Position numbers and translations under genes: made by a program
Part shown: positions 43,648 to 52,155 of the stretch, one piece after another
Numbering within the stretch: position 1 is the stretch's first letter
How the letters are laid out: each line of letters opens with the position of its first letter
NCBI GenBank assembly: GCA_028285595.1
Contig: JANQOW010000142.1
Location: 1-55,008 of the forward strand
DNA from: Hyphomicrobiales bacterium
GTDB taxonomy: Bacteria > Pseudomonadota > Alphaproteobacteria > Rhizobiales > CAJQND01
Reading direction: 5' to 3'
Length of the DNA stretch: 55,008 nucleotides
The notes under the pieces: model-generated
What the model was told of the DNA's origin: nothing
The model's input: the letters and a program-made list of their open reading frames with translations, nothing else
The model's database searches: none

Positions 43648-44418
43648 ATGAAACTGTTGAAGCTGTTTTGTGGAGCAATCATTGCGGCGGTTCTGATGAC
43701 CGGTGCCGCATCTGCCGAAATGAAGAAGGTCAGAATCGGAACCGAAGGGGCTTACCCTCCCTTTAACTCCTTTGACGCTGACAAAAATCTCATTGGCTTC
43801 GATATCGATATCGCAAAGGCGCTTTGCGAAAAAATGAAGGCTGACTGCACCTTCGTGGCGCAAGACTGGGACGGCATTATTCCGGCGCTTCTGGCCAACA
43901 AGTATGATGCGATCATCGCGTCCATGTCGATCACGGCTGAGCGCGAGAAGAAGGTGGCCTTCACCAACAAGTATTACAACACGCCGGCCCGCTTCGTGGC
44001 CCAGAAAGGCTCCGGCATCACGGATACGAGCCCGGAAGCCTTGAAAGGCAAAGTGATCGGCGCTCAGTCCTCGACCACCCATTCCACCTATCTTGAAGAC
44101 ATCTACAAAGGCGTAGAAATCAAGCTTTACGGCACCCAAGACGAAGCCAACCTCGATCTTGCCTCCGGGCGCACGGATCTGGTTCTGGCCGACTCCATCG
44201 TTCTGCTGGAATGGATGAAAACAAAGGACGGCGCGTGCTGCGAGTTTGTGGGCAAGGACGTGACCTCCGAAAAGCACTTCGGCAAAGGCGCCGGCATTGC
44301 GTTGCGCAAGGAAGACACCGAGCTGAAGGCTGCGATGAACAAGGCACTGGCCGAGATCATCGCCGACGGGACCTATGAGAAGATCAACAAGAAGTACTTC
44401 CCGTTCTCGATCTATTAA
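43648..44418 (+). CDS. Polar amino acid ABC transporter substrate-binding protein (HisJ/ArgT type)
   Basis: A 256-residue periplasmic binding protein with a signal peptide (CGAIIAAVLMTGAASA, cleavage after ASA). The family 3 signature is clear: RIGTEGAYPPFNSFDADKNLIGFDIDIAKAL (in part), then DWDGIIPALLANKYDAIIASMSIT. The start at 43648 follows GGAGAAAGG; the frame is open 19 codons further upstream, but that part is not signal-like. It resembles lysine/arginine/ornithine or octopine binding proteins. It heads an operon with two permeases and an oxidase. Confidence 0.92.
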   Translation: MKLLKLFCGAIIAAVLMTGAASAEMKKVRIGTEGAYPPFNSFDADKNLIGFDIDIAKALCEKMKADCTFVAQDWDGIIPALLANKYDAIIASMSITAEREKKVAFTNKYYNTPARFVAQKGSGITDTSPEALKGKVIGAQSSTTHSTYLEDIYKGVEIKLYGTQDEANLDLASGRTDLVLADSIVLLEWMKTKDGACCEFVGKDVTSEKHFGKGAGIALRKEDTELKAAMNKALAEIIADGTYEKINKKYFPFSIY

Positions 44419-44432
44419 TGTGTCATGACACA
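44419..44432. other. Perfect 14-base palindrome after the binding-protein gene
   Basis: TGTGTCATGACACA begins right after the TAA of the binding-protein gene. It is a perfect palindrome. It could be a protein-binding site or part of an RNA stem. The spacing (N6 between TGTG and CACA) does not fit a CRP box (N8). Confidence 0.4.
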
Positions 44433-44447
44433 TAATGTCTGACAATG

Positions 44448-44490
44448 ATTGGCGGGCGGGGCTTAGATGGACCGTCCGCCAATTTTGTTT
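44448..44490 (+). terminator. Terminator/attenuator hairpin between binding-protein and permease genes
   Basis: ATTGGCGGGCGG (44448-44459) pairs with CCGTCCGCCAAT (44472-44483) over 12 positions with one G-U pair, and TTTGTTT follows. Such partial terminators after the binding-protein gene commonly keep binding-protein mRNA in excess over permease mRNA. Confidence 0.65.
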
Positions 44491-44512
44491 GAGGGGTTAG
44501 AGCAATAAGCCC

Positions 44513-45220
44513 ATGGAAGAGCTGATAGGCCTCCTGGCGTGGGGAAAAGACGGATGGGGTGATGAGCTGGCCACCGGCGCGTGGCTCACCATTCGTTTGG
44601 CGCTGGCCACGCTGCCGTTTGGTTTGTTCTTGGGCTTCCTTCTTGCGCTGGCCAGGCGTTCCGACGAGCCGGAACTGGTGGCGGCCGCCAATGTCTTCGT
44701 GACCGTGTTCCGCGGCCTGCCGGAACTGCTCACCATCCTGATCATCTATATCGGTCTCGACCTGCTCATCAACGAGGTGGTCCAGCTCTTCTCCGGCGAG
44801 CGCTGGGAGCTCAGCAAGTTCGTCTCCGGCATGGTGGCGCTCGGCATCGTCAACGCCTCCTTCTCCAGCGAGGTGATCATGGGCGCCCTGAAGGCCATTC
44901 CGGCCGGCCAGGTGGAGGCTGCCCGGGCGATGGGGCTCAGCAGGTTTTACACCTGGCTGTTTATTGTCCTGCCGCAACTCATCCGCCATGCCTTGCCCGG
45001 TCTCGGCAACCTCTGGCTCTTGCTGCTCAAGGAAACCGCGCTGATTTCGGTGATCGCCCTCGACGATCTGATGCGCCAGACCAACATTGTGGTGGGCGCC
45101 ACCAAGGAGCCGTTCTTCTTCTACGCGGTCACCTGTTTCATCTACCTGTTCTTCGCATTGGCCTCCTCGGTTGTTCTGGGCGGGGCAGAGCGCTGGGCCA
45201 ACCGCGGTCAGGAGCGCTAG
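44513..45220 (+). CDS. Amino acid ABC transporter permease (HisQ type)
   Basis: A 235-residue inner-membrane permease of the histidine/polar amino acid family. It has the N-terminal GAWLTIRLALATLPFGLFLG helix, the FRGLPELLTILIIYIGLD segment and the EAA loop QVEAARAMGLSRFYTWLFIVLPQ (in part). It lies 94 bases after the binding-protein gene, across the hairpin at 44448-44490, and 4 bases before the next permease gene. Confidence 0.92.
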   Translation: MEELIGLLAWGKDGWGDELATGAWLTIRLALATLPFGLFLGFLLALARRSDEPELVAAANVFVTVFRGLPELLTILIIYIGLDLLINEVVQLFSGERWELSKFVSGMVALGIVNASFSSEVIMGALKAIPAGQVEAARAMGLSRFYTWLFIVLPQLIRHALPGLGNLWLLLLKETALISVIALDDLMRQTNIVVGATKEPFFFYAVTCFIYLFFALASSVVLGGAERWANRGQER

Positions 45221-45224
45221 GCCC

Positions 45225-46061
45225 ATGAGCACGGTAGACATCACAGCCGTTGAAAGACCCGAAGTGTCCTCCGGCAGACCGTGGACCACCGGGCGCGTTG
45301 TCGGTATTGGCGTGCTCGCGCTTTATGCGCTGATCGCCTTCTTCCTGATCCGCATGATTGTGGTCAACTACGACACGGAGTTCGTGGGCCGGTATCTGCC
45401 CCGGATGCTTGGCGGTCTGTGGATCACCATTCAGCTGTGCACCTCGGCGATTGTGATGGGCGCGGTTATCGCGTTTCCCCTGGCCTTGGCGCGCACCCAC
45501 ACCAGCAGGATCATACGGGGCGCAGCCTATGGCTACGTCTACTTTTTCCGCGGCACACCGCTCATCGCGCAGGCCTTTCTGGTCTATTACGGCGCCGGCC
45601 AGTTCCGGCCCGTGTTGCAGGACTGGGGACTGTGGTGGTTCTTCCGAGATGCCTACAACTGCGCGCTCTTCACGTTCACCCTGAACACCGCCGCCTATCA
45701 GGCGGAGATCTTGCGCGGTGCCATCGCCAATGTGCACAAGGGTCAGTGGGAAGGGGCCCATGCGCTCGGTCTCAGCAAGCTGATCACCTATGTGAGGGTC
45801 ATCCTGCCCCAGGCGTTCATCACCGCGCTCCGGCCCTACGGCAATGAGATCATCTTCATGATCAAAGGCTCCGCGGTGGCCTCGATCATCACCGTGTTCG
45901 ACCTTATGGGCGAGACCAAACTGGCCTACTCGCGCTCTTATGATTTCCAGGTTTACCTGTGGGCAGCGATTATGTATCTGGCCATGGTAGAGGTGCTGCG
46001 CCGCTGCTGGGACAAGCTGGAGGTACGGCTCACGCGCCACCTCAAGCGCAGCGAAGAGTAG
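45225..46061 (+). CDS. Amino acid ABC transporter permease (HisM type)
   Basis: A 278-residue permease. The N-terminal 25 residues are a hydrophilic cytoplasmic extension, followed by VVGIGVLALYALIAFFLIRM. The family elements RYLPRMLGGLWITIQLC, FFRGTPLIAQAFLVYYG and the EAA loop EGAHALGLSKLITYVRVILPQ (in part) are present. ATG 45225 has CAGGAG about 11 bases upstream and is chosen over a longer open frame whose extension overlaps the preceding gene. No hisP-like ATPase gene follows. Confidence 0.92.
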   Translation: MSTVDITAVERPEVSSGRPWTTGRVVGIGVLALYALIAFFLIRMIVVNYDTEFVGRYLPRMLGGLWITIQLCTSAIVMGAVIAFPLALARTHTSRIIRGAAYGYVYFFRGTPLIAQAFLVYYGAGQFRPVLQDWGLWWFFRDAYNCALFTFTLNTAAYQAEILRGAIANVHKGQWEGAHALGLSKLITYVRVILPQAFITALRPYGNEIIFMIKGSAVASIITVFDLMGETKLAYSRSYDFQVYLWAAIMYLAMVEVLRRCWDKLEVRLTRHLKRSEE

Positions 46062-46072
46062 GGTAATAGGAT

Positions 46073-47380
46073 ATGACCAAGAGTTATGACGCGGTGATCA
46101 TCGGCGCCGGGATCATTGGCGCGGCGATCGGGCTGGAGCTTGCCCGCAAAGGCTGGAAAACCCTGAATGTGGATATGCTGCCGGCCGCCGGCTATGGCTC
46201 CACCTCGGCATCTTGCGCCATCATTCGCACGCACTACTCCACACTGGCCGGCTCGGCCCTTGCGTACGAAGGCTATTTCTATTGGAAGAATTGGTCCGAC
46301 TGGCTGGCCGCTGAGGACGAGCGCGGCCTGGCGCTGTTTCACGATAATGGCTGCGCAGTCATGAAGACCAGGGAAAACGGCTACATGGCCAACATTATGG
46401 CCAATATGGATGCCCTTGAGATCCCTTACGAAAACTGGGACACCGACACGCTGAAGACCCGGATGCCGCATTACGACACAAGCCTATTTGCCCCGGCCAA
46501 GCGCCCGGGCGATGCAGGCTTTGGCGAACCGGACACTGAGGGCGACCTGCAAGGGGCCGTGTTCTTCCCCTGCGCCGGCTATATCAGCGATCCGCAACTG
46601 GCCACCCATAACGAGCAGCGCGCGGCGGAAGCGGCCGGCGGGGAGTTCCTCTTCAACCGCAAGGTCACCGAGATCACAAAGGATGCGACCGGCAAGGTGA
46701 GCGGCATCTTTCTGGACGATGGCACGGCGATCGCAACCCCCGTGGTGGTCAATGTGGCCGGACCCCATTCCTTCAAAATCAACGAAATGGCCGGCGCCTT
46801 GGGAGACATGGAAATCGAAACCAAGGCGCTGAAGCAGGAGGTTGTCCACCTGCCATGCCCCGTCACCGATTACGACACCAACGGCATCGTCACCTCCGAC
46901 AGCGATATTGCCTGCTACACCCGCCCGGAGAAGGGCAACTTTATCCTGGTGGGCTCTGAGGATCCTGAGTGCGATCCGCGGGAGTTCGTGGACCCGGATG
47001 ACTATGATGAGAACTTCTCAGAGCAATGGCAGATCCAGGCCATGCGCTGTGCCCAGCGGATCCCGGAGCTTGGCATCCCGTCCTCCATGAAGGGCGTGGT
47101 CAGCCTCTATGACGTGGCGGATGACTGGATCCCGATCTATGACTGCTCCTCGGTGCCGGGCTACTACATGGCTATCGGCTCCAGCGGCAACCAGTTCAAA
47201 AACGCCCCCATCGCCGGTGCCATGATGGCCCACCTGATTGCCGAAGTTCAGGCAGGCCATGACCATGATGCCGATCCGGTGCATTTCACCGGGCCCTATA
47301 CGGGCGTGGACATCGATATCGGTTTTTACTCCCGCAAGCGAAAGATCAACAAGGAAAGCTCGTTCTCCGTGCTCGGGTGA
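46073..47380 (+). CDS. FAD-dependent oxidoreductase (DAO family)
   Basis: A 435-residue flavoprotein of the D-amino-acid/sarcosine/opine oxidase family. The FAD-binding dinucleotide fold is VIIGAGIIGAAIGLELARKG. The C-terminal segment YYMAIGSSGNQFKNAPIAGAMM (in part) closes the FAD site. It follows the HisM-type permease gene by 11 bases, so it probably oxidises the secondary amine or amino acid brought in by the transporter. An opine or N-methylated amino acid is plausible, but the substrate is not shown. It has no signal peptide and is cytoplasmic. Confidence 0.88.
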   Translation: MTKSYDAVIIGAGIIGAAIGLELARKGWKTLNVDMLPAAGYGSTSASCAIIRTHYSTLAGSALAYEGYFYWKNWSDWLAAEDERGLALFHDNGCAVMKTRENGYMANIMANMDALEIPYENWDTDTLKTRMPHYDTSLFAPAKRPGDAGFGEPDTEGDLQGAVFFPCAGYISDPQLATHNEQRAAEAAGGEFLFNRKVTEITKDATGKVSGIFLDDGTAIATPVVVNVAGPHSFKINEMAGALGDMEIETKALKQEVVHLPCPVTDYDTNGIVTSDSDIACYTRPEKGNFILVGSEDPECDPREFVDPDDYDENFSEQWQIQAMRCAQRIPELGIPSSMKGVVSLYDVADDWIPIYDCSSVPGYYMAIGSSGNQFKNAPIAGAMMAHLIAEVQAGHDHDADPVHFTGPYTGVDIDIGFYSRKRKINKESSFSVLG

Positions 47381-47415
47381 TCTTCGGCCTGGCGCGGTGC
47401 GTTTCCTAGAGCGTG

Positions 47416-48594
47416 ATGGACACCAAGGCCAATCCCCGATCGGCAGCGGCCGCTTTCTACCAATCCGTGCCGGTGCTCAGCGACTTTGCCCAAGTGGCAG
47501 ACACAAGCGCCTATGTTCCGGTGCCAAGCACCTGGGTGCTGGCGGTTTCCGATGTTGTGGGCTCCACCAAGGCGATTGAGCAAGGCCGCTACAAGGCCGT
47601 GAATATGGTGGGGGCCAGCACGATCTCTGCGGCCATGAACGCGTTTGGACACCGCGACTTTCCGTTCGTCTTCGGCGGCGATGGCGCAGGTCTGGCCATC
47701 AGCCCTGAGCACGAGCCTGAGCTGCGCGATGCCCTGGCGCGCACCAGAACCTGGGCTGAAGAGGAGACCGGCCTTCAGATTCGTGCCGCCATTATCCCGA
47801 TCTCAGAAATCAGAAATGCCGGACATGATGTAAAAGTCGCCAAGTACCAGGCTGCTCCCTCGGTCACCTATGCGATGTTCTCAGGGGGCGGCATCACCTG
47901 GGCGGATGGCGAGATGAAGGCTGACCGCTTTGCCGTCCACTCCGCGCCCGCAGGCGCCCAACCGGATCTGACGGGCCTGTCGTGCCGCTGGACGCCAATC
48001 AAATCGGTCAATGGTGTGATCTTGTCCATTCTCGCCCTACCGGCCGGTGACGGGGTCTCGGCCCGCTTCTCGCGCCTGGTGCAGGATGTGCTGGACCTGC
48101 TGCACGGGCTCGACCGGGAAGGGCACCCGGTTCCCGTCAACGCCCACGATCTGATCTGGCCGCCGGAGGGGATCGACCTTGAAGTGGCCGCCACCAGGGG
48201 CAGAAAAAGCCGGGTGCGGCGCAAGATCGAGCTTCTGGGCCACTCCCTGTTTCAGTGGGTGCTGGACCGCACCGAAAAGAGCGTCGGGCGTTATGACCCC
48301 ATGGAGTACAGACGGGAGCTCTCGCGCAATTCTGACTTCCGCAAGTTCGATGATGGCCTGCGCCTCACGGTGGATTGTACCGAAGATCTGGCCAAACGGG
48401 TTGAGGCCCGGCTCTCGGTGGCCAGAACCACCGGTGTGGCCGTTTATGGGGTCTATCGCCAGGACACCGCGCTGATGACCTGCCTCGTGCCCTCGGCGGT
48501 GAGCAATGACCATATGCACTTTATCGACGGCGGCGGCGGAGGCTACGCCCAAGCTGCGCGGATGTTGAAGGCGCAAATTGCCGGGGCGGAGTAG
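47416..48594 (+). CDS. DUF3095 protein with cyclase-like N-terminal half
   Basis: A 392-residue protein matching DUF3095. The first 200 residues resemble a class III nucleotide cyclase in order and spacing. STWVLAVSDVVGSTKAIEQG carries an Asp like metal-binding Asp 1. FPFVFGGDGAGLAI carries an Asp like metal-binding Asp 2. LQIRAAIIPISEI matches the following strand. The second half (ARGRKSRVRRKIELLGHSLFQWVLD-type region, then FDDGLRLTVDCTEDLAKRVEARL) is unlike cyclases. ATG 47416 is chosen over GTG 47413. It lies 35 bases after the oxidase gene. Biochemical function is not known to me. Confidence 0.8.
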   Translation: MDTKANPRSAAAAFYQSVPVLSDFAQVADTSAYVPVPSTWVLAVSDVVGSTKAIEQGRYKAVNMVGASTISAAMNAFGHRDFPFVFGGDGAGLAISPEHEPELRDALARTRTWAEEETGLQIRAAIIPISEIRNAGHDVKVAKYQAAPSVTYAMFSGGGITWADGEMKADRFAVHSAPAGAQPDLTGLSCRWTPIKSVNGVILSILALPAGDGVSARFSRLVQDVLDLLHGLDREGHPVPVNAHDLIWPPEGIDLEVAATRGRKSRVRRKIELLGHSLFQWVLDRTEKSVGRYDPMEYRRELSRNSDFRKFDDGLRLTVDCTEDLAKRVEARLSVARTTGVAVYGVYRQDTALMTCLVPSAVSNDHMHFIDGGGGGYAQAARMLKAQIAGAE

Positions 48595-48608
48595 CGCGCG
48601 GTTCCCCT

Positions 48609-48700
48609 CGTCATCCCGGAATTTTGCGCCAGCAAAATATCCGGGACCCAGAAGCAGCGGAACTCTGTCGCCCCTGGGTCCCGCGTTCGCGGGGATGACG
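48609..48700. repeat. Three-armed palindromic repeat, copy 1
   Basis: An outer stem pairs CGTCATCCCG (48609-48618) with GGGGATGACG (48691-48700) with one mismatch. Inside lie two hairpins: one around CCGGAATTTTGC and GCAAAATATCCGG (48616-48644, overlapping the end of the outer stem), and one pairing CGGGACCCAG (48642-48651) with CTGGGTCCCG (48674-48683). The element lies in the convergent gap between the DUF3095 and malonyl-CoA decarboxylase genes. It is of the kind dispersed through many alphaproteobacterial genomes. Confidence 0.8.
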
Positions 48701-48750
48701 GGAAGAAAAGGGGGATAACGGACAGAGATGGAGGAAGGACGCATCATTAC

Positions 48751-48848
48751 CGTCATCCCGGAATTTTGCGCCAGCAAAATATCCGGGACCCAGAGGCCGC
48801 CAGTGCCTGAGCCAGTGGCCCTGGGTCCCCGCTTTCGCGGGGATGACG
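48751..48848. repeat. Three-armed palindromic repeat, copy 2
   Basis: The first 42 bases are nearly identical to copy 1 (CGTCATCCCGGAATTTTGCG start, CCGGGACCCAG inner arm). The outer stem is CGTCATCCCG (48751-48760) with GGGGATGACG (48839-48848). The distal loop differs (about 20 bases between the inner arms). It is in the same orientation as copy 1, with about 50 bases between them. Confidence 0.8.
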
Positions 48849-48937
48849 GAGTAGAAAAGCGGGGATGACGGAGTGGAAAAGCGGGGATGACGGAGTGGAA
48901 AAGCGGGGATGACGGGGGAAATGTCGGGATGACGGAC
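48837..48937. repeat. 22-bp tandem repeat extending from the end of copy 2
   Basis: The unit GCGGGGATGACG plus GAGTGGAAAA recurs at 48837-48858 (one base variant), 48859-48880 and 48881-48902. A partial unit follows at 48903-48914 and a more diverged GTCGGGATGACGG ends near 48935. The first half of each unit is the 3' arm of the palindromic repeat, so the array looks like slippage amplification of the repeat end. From 48938 to 49076 I see no further feature. Confidence 0.85.
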
Positions 48938-49076
48938 GGGGCGCGGTCGAAAGTAAACCCTTAGGGCCAAATAGGCCGAATTTCCGTTTCGCAGCAAGGC
49001 TTTACGAGAAATTGGGTTCGTTTCGCAGAATCAAGCGAAAAGGGGCAACACGCGCATTCCGAGCATCGGGTTGCAC

Positions 49077-50417
49077 TCATGCCGATTCGCGCTCTTTCAC
49101 CGCTCCGGCCGCCTTCGCCGGCACGAGACGGCTGACCGAAGAGGCTGCGGCGATGACCCCTTGCTCGGCGTACGCCTCGTGATTGCGTTCGATATAATCC
49201 AGATCATAAAGATAGTTCACCATCATACCGGCGGACTGCTCCAGCCCCCGGTCCGACAGATCAGCCAGCCAGTTGAGCCGCTCCAGCCGCGCCCCATTGC
49301 CCAAATGGAACCGGGCCACCGGATCAAGCGGTTTGCCGTCCCCGCGCTTTTCTTGCAGGAAGTACCGGGCCGCCAGCGGCAGCAACACGTCAGACAGGCG
49401 CTTTTCTGCATCCTTCTTGCTGGGCCAGGTGCTGTGATCCAACAGAGACAGCTCGCGCGCATCGATCTCGCCCGCCTCGCGCAGGCCCTCCAGCCAGCGC
49501 ATGAAGCCGGGGATGGGCGACAGGGTGACGAAGGTGTTCAGACTGTCGATCTCCTTTGAGAGATCGCTCACCACCTGCTTGATCAGGAAGTTGCCGAAGG
49601 AAATACCGGCAAGGCCTTTCTGACAGTTGGAGATGGAGTAGAACACCGCCGTATCCGGATCGAGGGCTTCGGCCTCATCTTCCTCGCTGATCACATCATG
49701 GATCGCGCCGGAGATGCCGCGGGTCAGCGCCACTTCCACGAAGATCAACGGCTCATCGACCAACGAAGGATGGAAGAAGCCATAGCATCGCCGGTCCTTA
49801 GGGTTAAGGCGGCGCTTGAGGTCATCCCAACCCTTAATCTCGTGGACGGCCTCATACTCAATGATCTTTTCCAGAATGGTGGCCGGGGTCGACCAGTCGA
49901 TCCGGCGCATCACGAGGAAGCCGCGGTTGAACCACGAGCCGAACAGGTGCGCCATGTCATCGTCCACGGGCTTGAGCTCGGGATGCGCCTTCAGGCGCTT
50001 CAGCAATTCGGCCCGCATGCGCACGATCTGGGCCGTGCCTCCGGGCGCGAGGTTGAGCCGGCGGAACAGTTCCTGGCGCGGCGATTCCACCGCTTTGGCG
50101 AGCTGCATCATCTGCTGTCTGGACGGGGTTTCCAGATAGGCCGCGGCGGCGGCTTTCAGCGCCTCATCGTCGGGCACCAGGACATCATTCAGGAAGTGGA
50201 AATACTCGGTCTTCTCATCGTCCGACAACAGATCAAATATCGCCAGAATATGGCGCGCCACCACCATGCCGGAGCTTTCGCCGCGTCCGGACAGGAGCCC
50301 TTGGGAGAGCGCTTCGATGGTGCCGTCGTGGCCGCCTCCGCCGAGCGAGAACGCTTTTAGCGCCCGGCCGCGCTCGACGATCTGGTCCAGCAAGTCGCGA
50401 AAGAACGAAGACGCCAT
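49077..50417 (-). CDS. matA: Malonyl-CoA decarboxylase
   Basis: A 446-residue enzyme that decarboxylates malonyl-CoA to acetyl-CoA. The N-terminal helical domain is followed by the GNAT-like catalytic domain. Diagnostic segments are CYGFFHPSLVDEPLIFVEVAL (in part), VFYSISNCQKGLAGISFGNFLIKQVV (in part), TLSPIPGFMRWL and PVARFHLGNGARLERLNWLAD (in part). I use Met at 50417 (MASSFFRDLL) because the longer frame reaches into the matB promoter and is unlike the family. It is divergent from matB. Confidence 0.94.
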   Translation of the reverse strand: MASSFFRDLLDQIVERGRALKAFSLGGGGHDGTIEALSQGLLSGRGESSGMVVARHILAIFDLLSDDEKTEYFHFLNDVLVPDDEALKAAAAAYLETPSRQQMMQLAKAVESPRQELFRRLNLAPGGTAQIVRMRAELLKRLKAHPELKPVDDDMAHLFGSWFNRGFLVMRRIDWSTPATILEKIIEYEAVHEIKGWDDLKRRLNPKDRRCYGFFHPSLVDEPLIFVEVALTRGISGAIHDVISEEDEAEALDPDTAVFYSISNCQKGLAGISFGNFLIKQVVSDLSKEIDSLNTFVTLSPIPGFMRWLEGLREAGEIDARELSLLDHSTWPSKKDAEKRLSDVLLPLAARYFLQEKRGDGKPLDPVARFHLGNGARLERLNWLADLSDRGLEQSAGMMVNYLYDLDYIERNHEAYAEQGVIAAASSVSRLVPAKAAGAVKERESA

Positions 50418-50547
50418 GCTCAAAATCCCTTTCGAATGTCTGTGCCAGGGCAATTCAACAGAAAAATGACAATAACCAGTGGCGGCAGAACACCGCGCCA
50501 GTATATATGATCGCTGCTTAATTTTTCTCGTAAATTGGTGATCTGAT
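50418..50547. promoter_or_regulatory. Divergent intergenic region matA/matB
   Basis: The 130-base AT-rich region between the two malonate genes carries promoters for both. A TATATATGATC stretch near 50501-50511 and TAAATTGGTGATC near 50531-50543 stand out, but no defined operator can be named. No matR-type regulator gene is adjacent. Confidence 0.4.
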
Positions 50548-52068
50548 ATGGGCAACGCAAATCTCTATAGCCTTTTGGAAGAGCGCTTTGAAGCTGCTGG
50601 CGACCGCGTTGCGTTCCGGCCCGTTCCGGGAGATCCGGTAAGCTATGCAGACTTGAGAGCTGAAGTTGCACGCTATGCCAACGCTTTGGAGACGGAAGGC
50701 GTTAAGCCCGGCGACCGGGTCACCGTTCAGGTGGAAAAGTCTCTGGAGAATGTTCTTCTCTATCTGGCCACCTTGAAAATGGGGGCGGTCTATCAGCCTC
50801 TCAACACCGCCTATACAGCCGCCGAAGTGGACTATTTCATCTCAGATGCCAAACCCTCTTTGGTGGTGTGTGACCCGGCCCGGATCGAGGCCTTGCAGCA
50901 CATGGCGGCCACGCACGGGGTGGGCAGCGTGCACACCATGGCACCGTCAGGCGCCGGCACCTTGAAGGACCTCGCTGAAGGGCAGTCGGCGGTCCATGAG
51001 ACGGCCCAGCGTGCACCAGATGATCTTGCGGGCCTGCTCTATACGTCCGGCACCACGGGCCGCTCCAAGGGCGCCATGATCACCCATGACAATCTGTCCT
51101 CAAACGCCTTGGCCTTACACAGGATCTGGCACTTTGAGCCGGGAGACGTCCTGCTCCATGCGCTTCCGATTTTCCATGTGCACGGCCTCTATGTGGCCTT
51201 GAACACGGCGTTCCTGAACGGGTCTGAGATTATCTGGCTGCAGAAGTTTGACGCAGGCCAGGTTCTGTCTTTGTTGCCTGAAGCCACCGTCATGATGGGG
51301 GTCCCCACGTTCTACACCCGCCTCCTGGCGCTCGAGGCGTTCGGTGCGGAAGCCTGCCGCACCATTCGGCTCTTCGTCTCCGGTTCTGCGCCCATGTTGG
51401 CAGAAACCCATGTGGAGTTTGAAGAGCGCACGGGCAGCCGCATACTTGAGCGCTATGGCATGACCGAAGCGGGCATGATTACGTCGAACCCCTATGACGG
51501 CGAGCGCCGGGCCGGCACGGTGGGTTACGCCTTGCCGGATGTCACGGTGCGTATTGCCGGCGATGACGGTTCAATCCTGGGCCCAGGCGAAATCGGCGTC
51601 TTAGAGGCCAAGGGGCCGAACATCTTTTCCGGCTATTGGCAGATGCCGGAAAAGACGGCCGAGGAGTTCCGCCCCGATGGCTATTTCATCACCGGCGATA
51701 TGGCGCAGATGGAGGCCGATGGGCGCGTCACGATCGTGGGCCGGGCGAAGGATCTGATCATCTCCGGCGGCTTCAACGTTTACCCCAAAGAGGTGGAGAG
51801 CGAGCTGGACGAACTGGCCGGGATCGGGGAATCGGCGGTAATCGGCGTGCCTCATCCCGATTTTGGCGAAGGGGTGGTGGCCATTGTCACTGCCAATGAG
51901 GGGGCCGGCGTTCAGGAGGCTGAGGTCATCGGTGCGCTGTCGGACCGGTTGGCCAAGTTTAAGGTGCCCAAGCGCGTGTTCGTGCATGATAACCTGCCGC
52001 GCAATGCCATGGGGAAGGTGCAGAAGGCTGAGCTTCGCAGCCAATACAACGCGCTCTTCACGACCTAA
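50548..52068 (+). CDS. matB: Malonyl-CoA synthetase (acyl-CoA synthetase family)
   Basis: A 506-residue adenylate-forming enzyme that activates malonate to malonyl-CoA. The ATP-binding P-loop is LLYTSGTTGRSKGAMITHDN (in part). Later motifs are ERYGMTEAGMITSNPYDGERRAG (in part), GYFITGDMAQ and VGRAKDLIISGGFNVYPKEVE (in part). The catalytic Lys is in NAMGKVQKAEL. The divergent pairing with matA supports malonate specificity. No malonate carrier gene is present in the window. Confidence 0.93.
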   Translation: MGNANLYSLLEERFEAAGDRVAFRPVPGDPVSYADLRAEVARYANALETEGVKPGDRVTVQVEKSLENVLLYLATLKMGAVYQPLNTAYTAAEVDYFISDAKPSLVVCDPARIEALQHMAATHGVGSVHTMAPSGAGTLKDLAEGQSAVHETAQRAPDDLAGLLYTSGTTGRSKGAMITHDNLSSNALALHRIWHFEPGDVLLHALPIFHVHGLYVALNTAFLNGSEIIWLQKFDAGQVLSLLPEATVMMGVPTFYTRLLALEAFGAEACRTIRLFVSGSAPMLAETHVEFEERTGSRILERYGMTEAGMITSNPYDGERRAGTVGYALPDVTVRIAGDDGSILGPGEIGVLEAKGPNIFSGYWQMPEKTAEEFRPDGYFITGDMAQMEADGRVTIVGRAKDLIISGGFNVYPKEVESELDELAGIGESAVIGVPHPDFGEGVVAIVTANEGAGVQEAEVIGALSDRLAKFKVPKRVFVHDNLPRNAMGKVQKAELRSQYNALFTT

Positions 52069-52155
52069 CAAGCGCTCGCGCAAGTGTGAGGCGCACGAAC
52101 CGGTCGCCCGTGCTATAGGCCGTGGCGAAGACCAACTGCGAAAGATGATTGCCCC

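Noticed and set aside
44419..44432. TGTGTCATGACACA as a CRP/cAMP-receptor site
   Set aside because: A CRP site needs eight bases between TGTG and CACA; here there are six. The position after a stop codon is also unusual.
48837..48937. CRISPR-like short repeats
   Set aside because: The 22-bp units are directly adjacent with no spacers, only about four occur, and no cas gene is near.
48601..49076. tRNA gene suggested by the cloverleaf-like fold
   Set aside because: The arms and loops do not match tRNA consensus positions, the outer stem is 10 pairs, and the element is duplicated as a repeat.
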